Shown here piece by piece: positions 1 through 24,070 of a DNA stretch of 64,000 nt. The translations under genes and the position numbers were made by a program. A model generated the notes under the pieces. That model saw nothing but the letters and a program-made list of their open reading frames with translations. It had not been told where the DNA came from and did no database searches. How positions within the stretch are numbered: position 1 is the stretch's first letter; each line of letters opens with the position of its first letter. Source of the DNA: Mantis religiosa (lineage: Eukaryota; Arthropoda; Insecta; Mantodea; Mantidae); contig CM060958.1 of the NCBI GenBank assembly GCA_030765055.1, positions 486,001-550,000 of the forward strand, read 5' to 3'.

Positions 1-300
1 CAATACAGAACAAGAAATCCATTTATTAAAAAGTGTTCAGGGTCCAACTGCATTAACCACGTGGAAAAAATCTTCATAAAGAAATATGAAAGAAAATTGT
101 TTAATTTTGACACTACGTTTGATGAAAACTCAAACTTCAAGTTCATCAAGATACCAATAGATACGCCCCTATCACCTCCAAGGATATCACCAAATCAAAA
201 TTCAACAGTCAACATTAGTTGAGGATGTTAGGAAGTTCCTAACGAAATGTGTTCTAGGTAAATGTTTGTACAAGAGTGGAGAAAGTCACTTGAGTGGAGC
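1..300 (+). mobile_element. Penelope-like element, 3' terminal remnant
   Basis: Bases 61-220 read in one frame as the end of a PLE GIY-YIG endonuclease protein: EKIFIKKYERKLFNFD followed by a Pro/Ser-rich tail and a stop. This matches the layout of the other PLEs in the window, which have EKIFINKNRHRVMNFE in the same place. A decayed hammerhead motif follows the stop, as in the other copies. The element runs off the left edge, so its 5' part cannot be seen. Its right limit is approximate. It is a different family from the copies at 15-30 kb. Confidence 0.75.
215..258 (+). ncRNA. degenerate hammerhead ribozyme motif of a PLE
   Basis: Order seen: stem I strand TTAG, core TTGAGGA (expected CTGANGA, so the first core C is lost), a 6-bp stem II GTTAGG/CCTAAC, GAAA, a GTT cleavage triplet, then CTAG, which can pair with TTAG. 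The position just after the PLE stop codon fits the other copies. The core change probably makes it inactive. Confidence 0.5.
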
Positions 301-667
301 ACATATCAGACCTTTTAATTAAAATAAAATAAATATTTGTTTAAACTTGGAAGTTGGAACTCATTTGGGTACATGTTGCTTTACAATTCATATTCTTTGG
401 TTTTGGCTAACCTGTTACATGGATTCCATCTGTTCAGTCAGCTCCAGAATTGGGCTCTCACAGACAGGTTGCATTGGTGAAGAGATTGGCTGCCATGGAA
501 GACTGCCGCCAGATGCACTTGCAGAAAGATATGTAGCAGCAGTTGTTGTTGCTGGTTGTGGAGGTGTTGCTGGCATCTGTTAATGCAAGAAAACGTCAGT
601 CATTTGATTTGACACTGCTGCAGCTAAGACCTGCAGTGCTGTACTCTCATGTTAATCAGTACAAATA
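301..667. other. no recognised feature
   Basis: AT-rich sequence after the PLE remnant. A 78-codon open frame at 347-583 (+) resembles nothing I know and has no supporting context. I see no RNA gene or repeat here. Confidence 0.5.
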
Positions 668-900
668 TGCAAATAAAAACTATTAAGAAATATTTGCTAG
701 AAAATGCTTTCTACAATAATGAACAATTTAAGTACACCACTAAATACATTCAAAGTGTATAATTATTGTCTTAATGTGTATAAGTGTACATATAGTTTAT
801 AGGTATGTGAAATTGAAACAGATTTGTAATTAAATGTTGTTATACTTGTATATAATTGTGACATATCCCATGCATTATTACTGATACTTCACATGCAACG
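668..900 (+). mobile_element. LINE 3' end (same family as 22723-23857)
   Basis: The sequence from about 668, encoding KKYLLENAFYNNEQF and then a 3' UTR with GGTATGTGAAATT and CAGATTTGTAA, closely matches 23550-23760, the 3' end of the LINE inside the PLE pair. It is a 5'-truncated fragment of about 230 bp. The A-rich pentamer tail of the other copy is not kept. Confidence 0.7.
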
Positions 901-1200
901 GGAGCTGGTATACATTTTGTTCATGTCATTACTCTGACACATACAGCGGTGGCGAACAAGTGAGAAATGAAATTTATTTTTTGGATGCACCTTGTACTTG
1001 AATTTGACATTGTCTCTGAACTTCATACCTATTTGAAAGAAATCACCACTTCAGGGTAGCTGTTGAAGAAACCTAAATTTCCATTGCCATTTGACCTTCA
1101 TCACATGCATGACTTAAAGCAGATGTCTGTGGAGGAATTCTGGTTCCAGGATGGGAAATTGGCCCAATACAGTAGAACCATGTTCTGACAGCAGTGACAG
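901..1200. other. no recognised feature
   Basis: Unique-looking sequence between a LINE end and the satellite. I see no gene, RNA or repeat. Confidence 0.5.
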
Positions 1201-1936
1201 GCTTGAATCTCCAAATAAAACATCAATTTCTCTATGTTTTTACTGCTTGTGTGTGGGTCATAACAGCAGTGAGTTTCTACTGTCTCAGTTTAGTGTATCA
1301 CTTACAAGTAGTGTGATCTCACATCTACTTTAACATTACAAGTCCATTTGGCAATATTTTGTCTTGACTCTTGAAATAAAACATCAGTTTCTCTATGTTT
1401 GTTACTGCTTGTGTGTGGGTCATAACAGCAGTGAGCTTCTGCTGTCTCAGTTTAGTGTATCACTTACGCGTAGCATGATCTCACATCCGCTTTAACATTA
1501 GAAGTTCATTTGGCAATGTTTTGTCTTGACTCTCGAAATAAAACATCAATTTGTCTATGTTTGTTACTACTTGTGTGTGTCATAACAGCAGTGAGCTTCT
1601 GCTGTCTCAGTTTAGTGTATCACTTACGAGTAGCGTGATCTCACATCCGCTTTAACATTACAAGTTCATTTGTCAATGTTTTGGCTTAACTCTTGAAATA
1701 AAGCATCAATTTCTCTATGTTTGTTACTACTTGTGTGTGTGTCATAACAGCAGTGAGCTTCTGCTGTCTCAGTTTAGTGTATCACTTACAAGTAGTGCGA
1801 TCACACATCCACTTTAACATTAGAAGTTCATTTGGCAATGTTTTGTTTTGACTCTTGAAATAAAACATCAATTTCTCTATGTTTGTTACTGCTTGTGTGT
1901 GGGTCATAACAGCAGTGAGCTTCTGTTGTCTCAGTT
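1201..1936 (-). repeat. 161-162 bp satellite derived from a transposase 3' end, left block
   Basis: The phrase AAATAAAACATC(A/G)(A/G)TTT recurs at 1213, 1374, 1536, 1696 (with AAGC) and 1858, a period of 160-162 bp, giving about 4.5 units. On the minus strand each unit holds a short reading frame like THTQAVTNIEKLM followed by YFKSQ. This is the C-terminal end of the transposase remnant at 31046-31300 and 38840-39260. The last unit is cut at about 1936, where the GATA array starts. The sequence resumes at about 18829. Confidence 0.85.
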
Positions 1937-14870
<12,934 letters not shown>

Positions 14871-15035
14871 AGTTTTATTCACCTTAGGAATATACAATAT
14901 TCATGGCTTCGTCAAATTTGTACCCATAAGAATAATACATTTCTTATGAGTAATACAATTATGAATAATACAATAGTAGTACAAAAGTGAATCGAGAATA
15001 TATTGACACATTGCTTCACTCACACTGTTTATTCA

Positions 15036-15075
15036 CAGGACATGTTTCAAGAGCTCTTGCTCCTATCCTCAGCTG
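15036..15075 (-). ncRNA. hammerhead ribozyme motif (PLE A, left end)
   Basis: Read on the minus strand: stem I CAG, core CTGAGGA, stem II around GGAGC/GCTCT, GAAAC, a short palindromic stem III ACATGT, cleavage triplet GTC, then CTG pairing with CAG. All expected core bases are present. It is a compact type I form as known from PLEs. Activity is inferred only. Confidence 0.75.
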
Positions 15076-15177
15076 ATACTCGATTAGTGTAAGTTGTAGT
15101 GGTTTCTTCTTTCTCCGTATTGTCAATAGATGGCGTGATGTACTTGTCAAAGATGTCCGGTGGTGGAGTTTCGAAAT

Positions 15178-15987
15178 TCATAACTCTATGACGATTTTTG
15201 TTAATGAAGATTTTTTCCATACGGAAAGGTCTATGGGGTGATTAACGTATTTTATTAGAGATGTTTCCAAATTGATGTCATGTCTAGTATTCAAAAAATG
15301 AAAAGCCACTGCTGATTTTTCTGTTTCACCATTTTTAATGTTTCTTATATGTTCTTTAGTTCTGATGTTAATATTTCTTTTTGTTTTTCCTATATAAATT
15401 TTAGGGCAAGTTTCACATTTGATCTCATAGATTCCTGGTTTTTCTTTGGTAGTGATAGAATTTTTGGGAGGGCCTTTTAACAAATTTCTGATATTAAACC
15501 TATTTTGAGGTGCAAGAGTTATGTTGTGTTTTGAGAAGATTTTTTGGAATTTGTTATAGGCTGATGGGTGGAAGGTGAATTTTTTAAAAAGTTTTTTCTC
15601 TTTTTCTCCTGTAGGTTCTAGGGTGGTGGTTTTTTTTATTTTCTTAGCTTTGTTGAGTCTGTTAACTGTTTTGTGTACAAAATTTGGGTTGAAACCGTTG
15701 GATATAGCTACTTTTTTTATGTGTAGGTATTCTTCTTGATAATCTTCTCGGTGTAGTGGAAAGTTGATCATCCAAAAGATTAAACTGTTGAAAATGGCAT
15801 GTTGGTGTTGTTTTGGGTTGAAACTGTTGTTCTTAATGTAATTATCTGTGTGTGTCGGTTTCCTGTAAATACCAAAAGTGAGTTTGTTGTTCATTTTTTT
15901 GATCTTGATGTCCAAAAAGGGGAGCACACCATCCTCTTCTGTTTCCAATGTAAATTTTATAGCTGGATTTTGTATATTCAAAAGATC

Positions 15988-16018
<31 letters not shown>

Positions 16019-16032
16019 AACAACAAACTCAC
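15178..16032 (-). pseudogene. PLE A left copy: C-terminal RT edge plus GIY-YIG endonuclease
   Basis: The frame contains the end of the RT region (NIQNPAIKFTLE, GVLPFLDIKIKK), the RKPTHTDNYIK block, a linker, and a GIY-YIG domain with GIYEIKCETCPKIYIGKT. The first dozen residues (MSLLFI and a Phe run) are antisense sequence of the right-hand copy and its poly(A), so the apparent start codon is an accident of the junction. A frame break in the C-terminal part gives VWKKSSLTKIV where related copies have VWEKIFINKN. It lacks the RT catalytic core and is not an autonomous gene. Confidence 0.85.
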
Positions 16033-16864
16033 TTTTGGTATTTACAGGAAACCGACACACACAGATAATTACATTAAGAACAACAGTTTCAACCCAAAAC
16101 AACACCAACATGCCATTTTCAACAGTTTAATCTTTCGGATGATCAACTTTCCACTAAACAGAGAAGATAATCAAGAAGAATACCTACACATAAAAAAAGT
16201 AGCTATATCCAACGGTTTCAACCCAAATTTAGTACACAAAACAGTTAACAGACTCAACAAAGCTAAGAAAATAAAAGAAACCACCACCCTAGAACCTACA
16301 GGAGAAAAAGAGAAAAAACTTTTTAAAAAAATCACCTTCCACCCATCAGCCTATAACAAATTCCAAAAAATCTTCTCAAAACACAACATAACTCTTGCAC
16401 CTCAAAATAGGTTTAATATCAGAAATTTGTTAAAAGGCCCTCCCAAAAATTCAATCACTACCAAAGAAAAACCAGGAATCTATGAGATCAAATGTGAAAC
16501 TTGCCCTAAAATTTATATAGGAAAAACAAAAAGAAATATTAACATCAGAACTAAAGAACATATAAGAAACATTAAAAATGGTGAAACAGAAAAATCAGCA
16601 GTGGCTTTTCATTTTTTGAATACTAGACAAGACATCAATTTGGAAACATCTCTAATAAAATACGTTAATCACCCCATAGACCTTTCCGTATGGGAAAAAA
16701 TCTTCATTAACAAAAATCGTCATAGAGTTATGAATTTCGAAACTCCACCACCGGACATCTTTGACAAGTACATCACGCCATCTATTGACAATACGGAGAA
16801 AGAAGAAACCACTACAACTTACACTAATCGAGTATCAGCTGAGGATAGGAGCAAGAGCTCTTGA
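16014..16864 (+). pseudogene. PLE A right copy: linker plus GIY-YIG endonuclease
   Basis: The plus-strand frame begins in the poly(A) junction and reads MNNKLTFGIYRKPTHTDNY, the linker and the GIY-YIG domain (GIYEIKCETCPKIYIGKTKR), ending with the stop just after the hammerhead core. It shares nearly all residues with the left copy and with the elements at 20413-26623. The reverse transcriptase is absent, so this is a 5'-truncated copy. Confidence 0.85.
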
Positions 16865-16875
16865 AGCATGTCCTG
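16836..16875 (+). ncRNA. hammerhead ribozyme motif (PLE A, right end)
   Basis: CAG, CTGAGGA, the same stem II, then GAAGC in place of GAAAC, ATGTC and CTG. The A-to-G change after GAA affects the first pair of stem III, so this copy may be weak. Confidence 0.65.
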
Positions 16876-16990
16876 TGAATAAACAGTGTGAGTGAAGCAA
16901 TGTGTCAATATATTCTCGATTCACTTTTGTACTAATTTGTGCTTCACTGTCCCTACGCTTCTTTCAAGTTTATACTTTAATACAATAGTA

Positions 16991-17237
16991 ATTCCTTTCT
17001 TGGAAGTGTTGAAAACAGTGTTGTTATGATAAATTAACTTTAAAGAGAGTCGATTAAAGACACTAAATAACACTTACTTTTAAATTTTTCCGGAACATGT
17101 TTCTGAGGCTTTGCCTCTATCATCTATCATCATGAGTCGAGAGCCGGCTGATGATAGAGGCAAAGCCTCAGAAACATATTCCGGAAAAATTTAAAAGTAA
17201 GTGTTATTTATTGTCTTTAATCGACTCTCTTTAAAGT
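16991..17237. mobile_element. PLE F: minimal head-to-head PLE made of two ends only
   Basis: Arms of about 95 bp (about 17036-17130 and 17151-17236) form an inverted repeat. Each arm is a PLE 3' end with hammerhead sequence and no coding sequence. Immediately left of the left arm is an extra 45-nt tail (16991-17035), preceded by TAATACAATAGTA. The same 13-mer follows the right arm about 2 nt on. It has the architecture of PLE A on a smaller scale and belongs to a different family. Confidence 0.75.
17144..17184 (+). ncRNA. hammerhead ribozyme motif (PLE F)
   Basis: CCGG, CTGATGA, stem II GAGGC/GCCTC with an AAA loop, GAAAC, ATATT, CCGG. Stem I is 4 bp (CCGG/CCGG), different from the other families but fully paired. 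The left arm holds a minus-strand copy that lacks the first two core bases because the join cuts it. Confidence 0.7.
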
Positions 17238-17763
17238 TAATAATACAATAGTAATTAAATAATACAATAGTAGTTAAATAATACAATAGTGATTAAAGTA
17301 ATGCAGTTGTAATTAACAGAATAATAATACAAATAGTAATTAAGAATAATGCAACTTAGGTCACATAATAGTTTAATGTATTACATTTTTAAGAACTAGG
17401 CTGTAAGAGACATAATTTTTAACAAAAAAAAAAAAAATCAATATTTACTTTATTATTTAATTTTACTTCTTAGAAACTCATCTGTTGTCTGTGACATTAC
17501 TTTTAGTAGGATATTTTTTACAGCTTTTCTGAATATTACAAGTATCACCTCCGAAGTTGCACAGGTATTTATTCACAAACATCATTTTAGGAAGCATTGA
17601 TATGTTGAACATGTTTTAAGTATTCTTCAACTGAATAATAGCAAGCTTCTCTTAAAAATGTTTTTACAGTCAGTTTAAACCTTTTTTCCGATGTTATACT
17701 TTTAATGCCATCGGGTAGTTTGTTATATAATAATACTGCTTTATGTTCGAAGCTATGTGTGAA

Positions 17764-18828
17764 TTAAGTTGTATTGTGGCTTATAATGCGTAGATCTGAT
17801 TTACTTCTTGTATTATGTGTATGTATCTGTGAATTTGTTTCAAATTGAGCAAGTACAATTCTTGTCCTAACTAGAGCTTCATATATATACACACAGGATA
17901 ATGGAAGTATTTTTAGTAGTTTAAAATATGGTTTACAGCTGGTGGTGAAAGGAATATTTACTATATAGCGAATAGCCCTTTTCTGCAGTCTAAATATTTT
18001 TGATACATCTTTAGCATTTCCCCAGCTAAGTATACCATAAGACATTACAGAATGAAAATAAGCAAAATAGATAATTCTCAACACATTTGTGTTTACAGAC
18101 TCCCTCATTGATTTAATTACGAATGTAATTCTGCTTAGTTTCGATTCTAGTTGCTGAATTTGTTTTTCCCATTTTAAATGTTCATCTAACCATATTCCTA
18201 GAAATTTGGTATTTGATTCATAGAGTAGTGATTTATTCCCTAAATATATACTTGGGAATTGAGCAGTGTTATTTAGTTTGTGGTGAAAGCCTATAGCTAC
18301 TGATTTTTCTTCATTTATTTTTAGCTTATTTTTTAAAAACCAATTGACAATTTTTGTATTAAAAGTATTATTATAGCTTAATACCTCATTCGAGGTTTTC
18401 CCAGTCATTAATATGCTGGTATCATCGGCAAAGAGTGTCAAATTGATGTTTTCACCCGTTTTATTTAAACCTAGACCTAAATCATTAATATATAAGAGAA
18501 ATAAAAATGGGCCCAATATTGAACCCTGGGGCACACCTTGCTGTACTATTTTCTCTGTGGATGTTTTACTTTGAATTACACCTAAGTTTTTATCTACATA
18601 GTCTAGCTGTACAAATTAACGTCTACGTTCCAGATATGATCTGAACCATTCGTAACATATTCCTCTAATACCAACTGCATGCAACTTATCCAGTAGAATG
18701 CTATGGTCTACAAGATCAAATGCCTTTGTGAGATCAAGGAAAATACCCACAGGACACTTTCCTATCTAGTGCCCTATACACATTCTCTAAGAATTTGGTC
18801 AATGCCGAGGTAGTGCAACTCCCTTAGT
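17764..18828 (-). pseudogene. LINE X reverse transcriptase, C-terminal part
   Basis: The minus strand encodes the RT palm and C-terminal region of a non-LTR retrotransposon. GVPQGSILGPFLFLLYINDL is RT block 4 and FADDTSILMTG the catalytic block. A region with KFLGIWLDEHLKW follows, then RLQKRAIRYI, YIYE and HTHNTRSKSDL near the C-terminus. The frame is open from 18534 to 17764. Upstream, at 18600-18800, motifs such as DHSILLDKL are still readable but interrupted by stops, and the endonuclease domain is absent, so this is a dead truncated copy. It is the same broad family as the LINE at 19072-30825 but clearly diverged from it. Confidence 0.85.
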
Positions 18829-19071
18829 ATCACTTACGAGTAGCATGACCTCACATCCGCTTTAACATTAGAAGTTCATTTGGCAATGTTTTGTCTTGAC
18901 ACTTGAAATAAAACATCAATTTTTCTATGTTTGTTACTGCTTGTGTGTGGGTCATAACAGCAGTGAGCTTCTGCTGTCTCAGTTTAGTGTATCACTTAGG
19001 AGTAGTGCGATCACACATCCGCTTTAACATTAGAAGTTCATTTGGCAATGTTTTGTCTTGACTCTCGAAAT
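18829..19071 (-). repeat. 161-162 bp satellite, middle block
   Basis: About 1.5 units of the same satellite as 1201-1936, in the same orientation, starting GTATCACTTACGAG. It is bounded on the left by the truncated 5' end of LINE X and on the right by the 3' end of LINE Y. Together with 1201-1936 and 30826-31045 it appears to be one array split by two LINE insertions. Confidence 0.85.
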
Positions 19072-19433
19072 ATTCATATTCATTTCTTGCATCCGTAAAT
19101 CATACATTCATGATTTGGAATTGTCAAATTACTAACTACACAAAAAATAGTAACAAAAAACAAGAATTACAATAAGTTGTTAAGCATAGTAACCAAATAA
19201 ATAAGTAAAATTTACATTCCTTTTATTCCTACCCTTTGTCATTTAAATAATCTTCTACTGAGTAGTAACACTTTTGTAACACATACTTCTTTGATGTGTT
19301 TTTGAAATTTGTGAAGGTGATGTGGAATTGTCAAATTACTAACTACACAAAAATTAGTAACAAGAAACAAGAATTACAATAAGTTGTTAAGCATAATAAT
19401 TAAAATTTACATTCCTTTTATTCCTACCTTTTG

Positions 19434-20412
19434 TCATTTAAATACTCTTCTACTGAGTAACAAATACTTCTTTAATGTTGTTTTAAACTTTGTGAAGGAC
19501 TCAATGTTTTTTATTTCAGTTGGCAGTTTATTGTAGATATAAATTCCGTAGAATTTAAAACTGTGCTCATACATTTTCTTTTTATGATAGGTGACATGTA
19601 AGTTTGAACTATTTCTCGTGTTATGGTCATGAATATCATTGCTTTTTTGAAATTTATCTAAGTTCGTTTTAACCTGTACTATTATTTCTAAAAGGAAAAT
19701 GCTTGGTAATGACAATATGCCTAATTTTTTGAACCATTGCTTACAACTATCTGTTCTCTTTAAATTCATTATAATTCTAATTACCTTTTTTTAGATTCTA
19801 AATACTTTGATAATGCTACTACTATTTCCCCATACTGCTATACCATAAGAAATAAATGATTGAAAATTTGCAAAATAGACTATTCTTAATGTATTCAAAT
19901 TTACACTGTGCTTCAAAATTGATATTTGGAAACAAATGCTACTTAATTTCTTCATTAGACTTTCAATATGTATATTCCAATTTAGACTGTCGTCCATCCA
20001 AACTCCTAAAAATTTTGTCTTTCCTGTATATTTAATTTCATTTTCATCCATTATAATTTCAGGTAAATTAACTGCCTTATTGAGTTTATTATGAAAACCC
20101 AATGCCTGACTCTTATCCTTATTTATAACTAATTTGTTATTTTGAAACCAAATTGATACTTCTTTCAAATTATTTATTACATTTTCTTTGAGTTTGTCAC
20201 CATTTTGACCTGATATCAAGAGGCTCGTATCATCTGTGAATAAGGAGCATTTTAAAGGATTTTGTGAATAAAGTGCCAAATCATTAATATACAAAATAAA
20301 TAGCAATGGCCCTAAAACTGAACCCTGCGGAACTCCACAGTTTATGCTAGCAGCTTTTGATTTTATAGCTTTTATTTCCTTTGTAGTTTTATCAACAAAC
20401 TCTATTTCTATT
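19434..20412 (-). pseudogene. LINE Y reverse transcriptase, C-terminal half
   Basis: GVPQGSVLGPLLFILYINDL and FTDDTSLLISG are the RT palm blocks. The usual FADD has become FTDD while the two aspartates remain. KFLGVWMDDSLNW, the ISYGIAVWGNSS block and then HDHNTRNSSNL near the C-terminus follow. The frame is broken near 19770-19790 between the two parts, so the copy is dead. The upstream residues are found beyond the PLE insertion at 26624. Confidence 0.85.
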
Positions 20413-20514
20413 AAGTATAAACTTGAAAGAAGCGTAGGGACAGTGAAGCACAAATTAGTACAAAAGTGAATCGAGAATATATTGACACATTGCTTCACTC
20501 ACACTGTTTATTCA

Positions 20515-20554
20515 CAGGACATGTTTCAAGAGCTCTTGCTCCTATCATCAGCTG
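20515..20554 (-). ncRNA. hammerhead ribozyme motif (PLE B)
   Basis: Minus strand: CAG, CTGATGA, stem II around GGAGC/GCTCT with an AAGA loop, GAAAC, ATGTC, CTG. All core positions match the hammerhead consensus. Of all the copies it is one of the best preserved. Confidence 0.8.
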
Positions 20555-22595
20555 ATACTCGACTAGTGTAAGTTGTAGTGGTTTCTTCTTTCTCCATATT
20601 GTCAATAGATGGCATGATGTACTTGTCAAAGATGTCCGGTGGTGGAGTTTCAAAATTCATGACTCTATGACGATTTTTGTTAATGAAGATTTTTTCCCAT
20701 ACGGAAAGGTCTATGGGGTGATTAACATATTTTATTAGAGATGTTTCCAAGTTGATGTCATGTCTAGTATTCAAAAAATGAAAAGCCACTGCTGAGTTTT
20801 CTGTTTCACCATTTTTAATGTTTCTTATATGTTCTTTAGTTCTGATGTTAATATTTCTTTTTGTTTTTCCTATATAAATTTTAGGGCAAGTTTCACATTT
20901 GATCTCATAGATTCTTGGTTTTTCTGTGGTAGTGATTGAATTTTTGGGAGGGCCTTTTAACAAATTTCTGATATTAAACCTATTTTGAGGTGCAAGAGTT
21001 ATGTTGTGTTTTGAGAAGATTTTTTGGAATTTGTTATAGGCTGATGGGTGGAAGGTGAATTTTTTAAAAAGTTTTTTCTCTTTTTCTCCTGTAGGTTCTA
21101 GGGTGGTGGTTTCTTTTATTTTCTTAGCTTTGTTGAGTCTGTTAACTGTTTTGTGTACTAAATTTGGGTTGAAACCGTTGGATATAGCTACTTTTTTTAT
21201 GTGTAGGTATTCTTCTTGATAATCTTCTCTGTGTAGTGGAAAGTTGATCATCCAAAAGATTAAACTGTTGAAAATGGCATGTTGGTGTTGTTTTGGGTTG
21301 AAACTGTTGTTCTTAATGTAATTATCTGTGTGTGTCGGTTTCCTGTAAATACCAAAAGTGAGTTTGTTGTTAATTTTTTTGATCTTGATGTCCAAAAAGG
21401 GGAGCACACCATCCTCTTCTGTTTCCAATGTAAATTTTATAGCTGGATTTTGTATATTCAAAAGTCTAAGACCATCTTGTATGAGTTTTTTAGGTACTAT
21501 TGCAAAAATGTCGTCAACATAGCGATACCACACTTTGAAATAATTTGGAAAAGTTTTTGTGATATGTGTTTCAAAAGCACTCATAAATAAATCTGCCAAG
21601 AAGGGAGACACTGGGTTGCCCATAGCTAGGCCCGGTTTTTGTTTATAGATCTGTCCATTAAAGCTGAAAAAATTTTGATTGATACAAATTTCTGTAAATT
21701 GTGAAAGTTCTTCTATTTCTTCAGATGTTATTTGTATTCATTCCAGCCATTTTTCGAGAAGTGGAATAAGCTCATTGGTAGGTATACTTGGATATAAAGA
21801 AATGACGTCAAAGGAAACTAAAGCATCTTTAGAGTTGATCTTTGTGTCCTTCAGGAGATTTAACAATTCAAACGAGTTTCTGATACTTAAATTTTCAAAT
21901 TTTGTGAAGGATCTGAAGATTTGAACCAGCCATTTTGATAGTTGGTAAGTGGGTGTATCAATGTTATTAATTATTGGTCTGAGGGTAATTTCAGGTTTAT
22001 GTATTTTGGGTAAACCATATATGTATGGTGTTTTTGGACTGTCTATTTTATTGTTCAATTTATCTCTTTCTGTCACGATTTTACTGTTTTTAATTGCTAA
22101 TTCCACAGATTTGCATGCTTTCTTTAGTGGATTGTTTTCTAGTTTAACAAATTCTTTTCCCTTTAAAAGGTTGTCCATTTTTTTGTGATAGTCTTCTTCG
22201 TCCAATATTACTATTTTGTTACCCTTGTCTGCTTTTGTGTAGACTACCGGTTTTTCATTTAAATTTTTGATTAATTTTTTATATGAATATCTTTTTGAAT
22301 TTGCATTTTGAATATGATCTAGAGTTTCTATGCACTGTGTTCTGATCGTAGATTTTTTATTATCGGGCAAATTATATATCGCTATTTCAATGTCCGCGAC
22401 ATAGTTTTCAATGTTTTTTGTGTAATCTACACATGTTTTTAGGTCTTTGTTTAGAAAATATATTTCTTTCTCCGTGAAGTTGCATGTGGATAGATTTGTT
22501 ACGTTGTTAGGTTTTTGACATGAGAGTAATAAATCTTGCTTTTTATGTGGATTTGGTTCTTGCTTCTTTTGAAGATTCATGAATTTTTGTTTCAA
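20526..22595 (-). pseudogene. PLE B reverse transcriptase / GIY-YIG endonuclease, one premature stop
   Basis: One frame of 690 codons, interrupted only by TGA at about 21735-21737, where copy C has a serine codon (KWLESIQ). In order: N-terminal TEKEIYFLNKDL, KADKGNKIVILDEEDY, GLPKIHKPEITLRPI, DALVSFDVISLYPSIP (first catalytic Asp), GLAMGNPVSPFLADLF, WYRYVDDIFAIVP (catalytic YVDD), FLDIKIKK, KPTHTDNYIK, and the GIY-YIG nuclease (RIYEIKCETCPKIYIGKT, where the G of GIY is R). More N-terminal residues are readable upstream to about 22720 but contain a stop. PLEs copy their RNA at nicked DNA ends. This copy is inactive or nearly so. Confidence 0.9.
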
Positions 22596-22722
22596 AATGG
22601 CTGTTTTCTTTGCATTTTCAAATTAAGAATTGACAGCATATTATTTTCTAAGTTAGACCACATGGCTGGGTTCATACATTTCGAAATTTTTAAGTGTAGT
22701 TCGTATATTTTTAATTCAGAAT

Positions 22723-23857
22723 TGGGTCCTTTTCTATTTCTAGTTTATATAAATGATTTTTTTGAAATAATAGCAAACAATGGAGGTACAGCAATTGGCT
22801 ATGCAGATGATACAACAATAATAGTTACAGATCCCACTACTAAAGGTGTAGAAAACAAGGCAAACAGTATCATAAAAATATTAAAAGACTACTTTTCAAA
22901 TCTGGATCTGGTATTAAACATAAAAAAGACATCATGGATAAATTTCACGCTAAAAGAAAAACATGCAGATCTCATTGATCTCAAGGTAGATGGGGAAAGT
23001 ATTCCTGAGGCACAAGTCACAAATTTCCTAGGAGTGCTTATAGACAGAAATCTTAATTGGCAACCACATATAATGTACATAACAAGAAAGATAAATAAGG
23101 GTTTATACATTATGAAACAGGTTAAGGATAACATGGATAATAAAACGCTGAAGCAGGTATACTATGCTTTCATTTATTTGTATAAAAAATACGGCTTGTC
23201 ACTATGGGGGAACACTACAGCTAAGGAAGTACTAAAAATATTCAAATTACAAAAAAGGGCAATTAGAATAATTGGGAAAATAGAAAAAAGACACAGTTGT
23301 AGGGACTGGTTCAAAAAATACAAAATCTTAACAGTTCCGTGTATCTACATTTATGAAAGCATCAAGCATGTTCTACTAAATGGAAATATTGCTAAAAACA
23401 ATCACATGCATAGCTATAATGTTAGAAATAAACACGATTATTACAGAACTGCACTCAGGGGAACATTAAATAATCGTTCAATAAAAAGTATAGGAAAAGA
23501 ACATTATAATGCTTTACCCAAGGAAATAAAAGACTTGAAACAAAGAGAGATACAAATAAAAAAAATTAAGAACTATTTACTAGAAAATGCTTTCTACAAT
23601 ACTGAAGAATTTAAGTACAACACTAAATGTAAACAAAATGTGTAAATGAGTGTAGATGTGTTTTACAGGTATGTGAAATTTGAGAGAAACAGATTTGTAA
23701 ATAAACTTTGTAATTAAACCTTGTAATTAAATTATGTATGTGACGTATCCTTGTAATTAAACCTTGTAATTAAATTTTGTAATTAAATTATGTATGTGAT
23801 GTATCCTATGTACTTTTAACACAAGGATGAAATAAAATGAAATGAAATGAAATGAAA
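22723..23857 (+). mobile_element. LINE Z: 5'-truncated non-LTR retrotransposon at the B/C junction
   Basis: A plus-strand LINE starting inside RT block 4 (GPFLFLVYINDF). It contains YADDTTIIVTD, NFLGVLIDRNLNW, the RLQKRAIRII-type block (KLQKRAIRIIGK) and a C-terminus ending KCKQNV at 23645. About 200 bp of 3' UTR and a tail of AAATG pentamers follow to 23857. The coding part that survives is open throughout. It was truncated on insertion, so it cannot be autonomous. The same family left a fragment at 668-900. Confidence 0.88.
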
Positions 23858-24070
23858 CTGAAAACTATATCGCAGACATTGAAATAGCGATATATAATTT
23901 GCCCGATAATAAAAAATCTACGATCAGAACACAGTGCATAGAAACTCTAGATCATATTCAAAATGCAAATTCAAAAAGATATTCATATAAAAAATTAATC
24001 AAAAATTTAAATGAAAAATCGGTAATCTACACAAAAGCAGACAAGGGTAACAAAATAGTAATATTGGACA

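Larger units (their letters stand above)
14979..16977. mobile_element. PLE A: head-to-head pair of Penelope-like element copies
   Basis: Two 5'-truncated copies of one PLE family joined at their 5' ends near a poly(A) run (15987-16015). The left copy is on the minus strand and the right copy on the plus strand, and both 3' ends face outward. The 13-mer TAATACAATAGTA lies on both sides (14966-14978 and 16978-16990). The right outer end is about 45 nt longer than the left (ends GTTTATACTT). Target sequence of this type is itself repeated in LINE X, so the duplication is less certain than at the other sites. Confidence 0.85.
14871..18828 (-). mobile_element. LINE X: 5'-truncated non-LTR retrotransposon, with PLE insertions
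   Basis: A minus-strand element whose 3' end faces the GATA array. Its pieces are the 3' UTR at 14871-14978, two PLE insertions (14979-16977 and about 16991-17237), then 3' UTR and coding sequence at 17238-18828. The UTR carries repeated AATACAATAGTA phrases (17240-17330). The element appears to sit inside a unit of the 161-bp satellite: the left flank ends CAGTTTAG and the right flank resumes GTATCACTTACG. The coding part is a Jockey/CR1-type reverse transcriptase. Confidence 0.8.

Noticed and set aside
15799..16068. Plus-strand frames over PLE A and its equivalents (21279-21590)
   Set aside because: They are the antisense of the PLE coding sequence and repeat in each copy for that reason.
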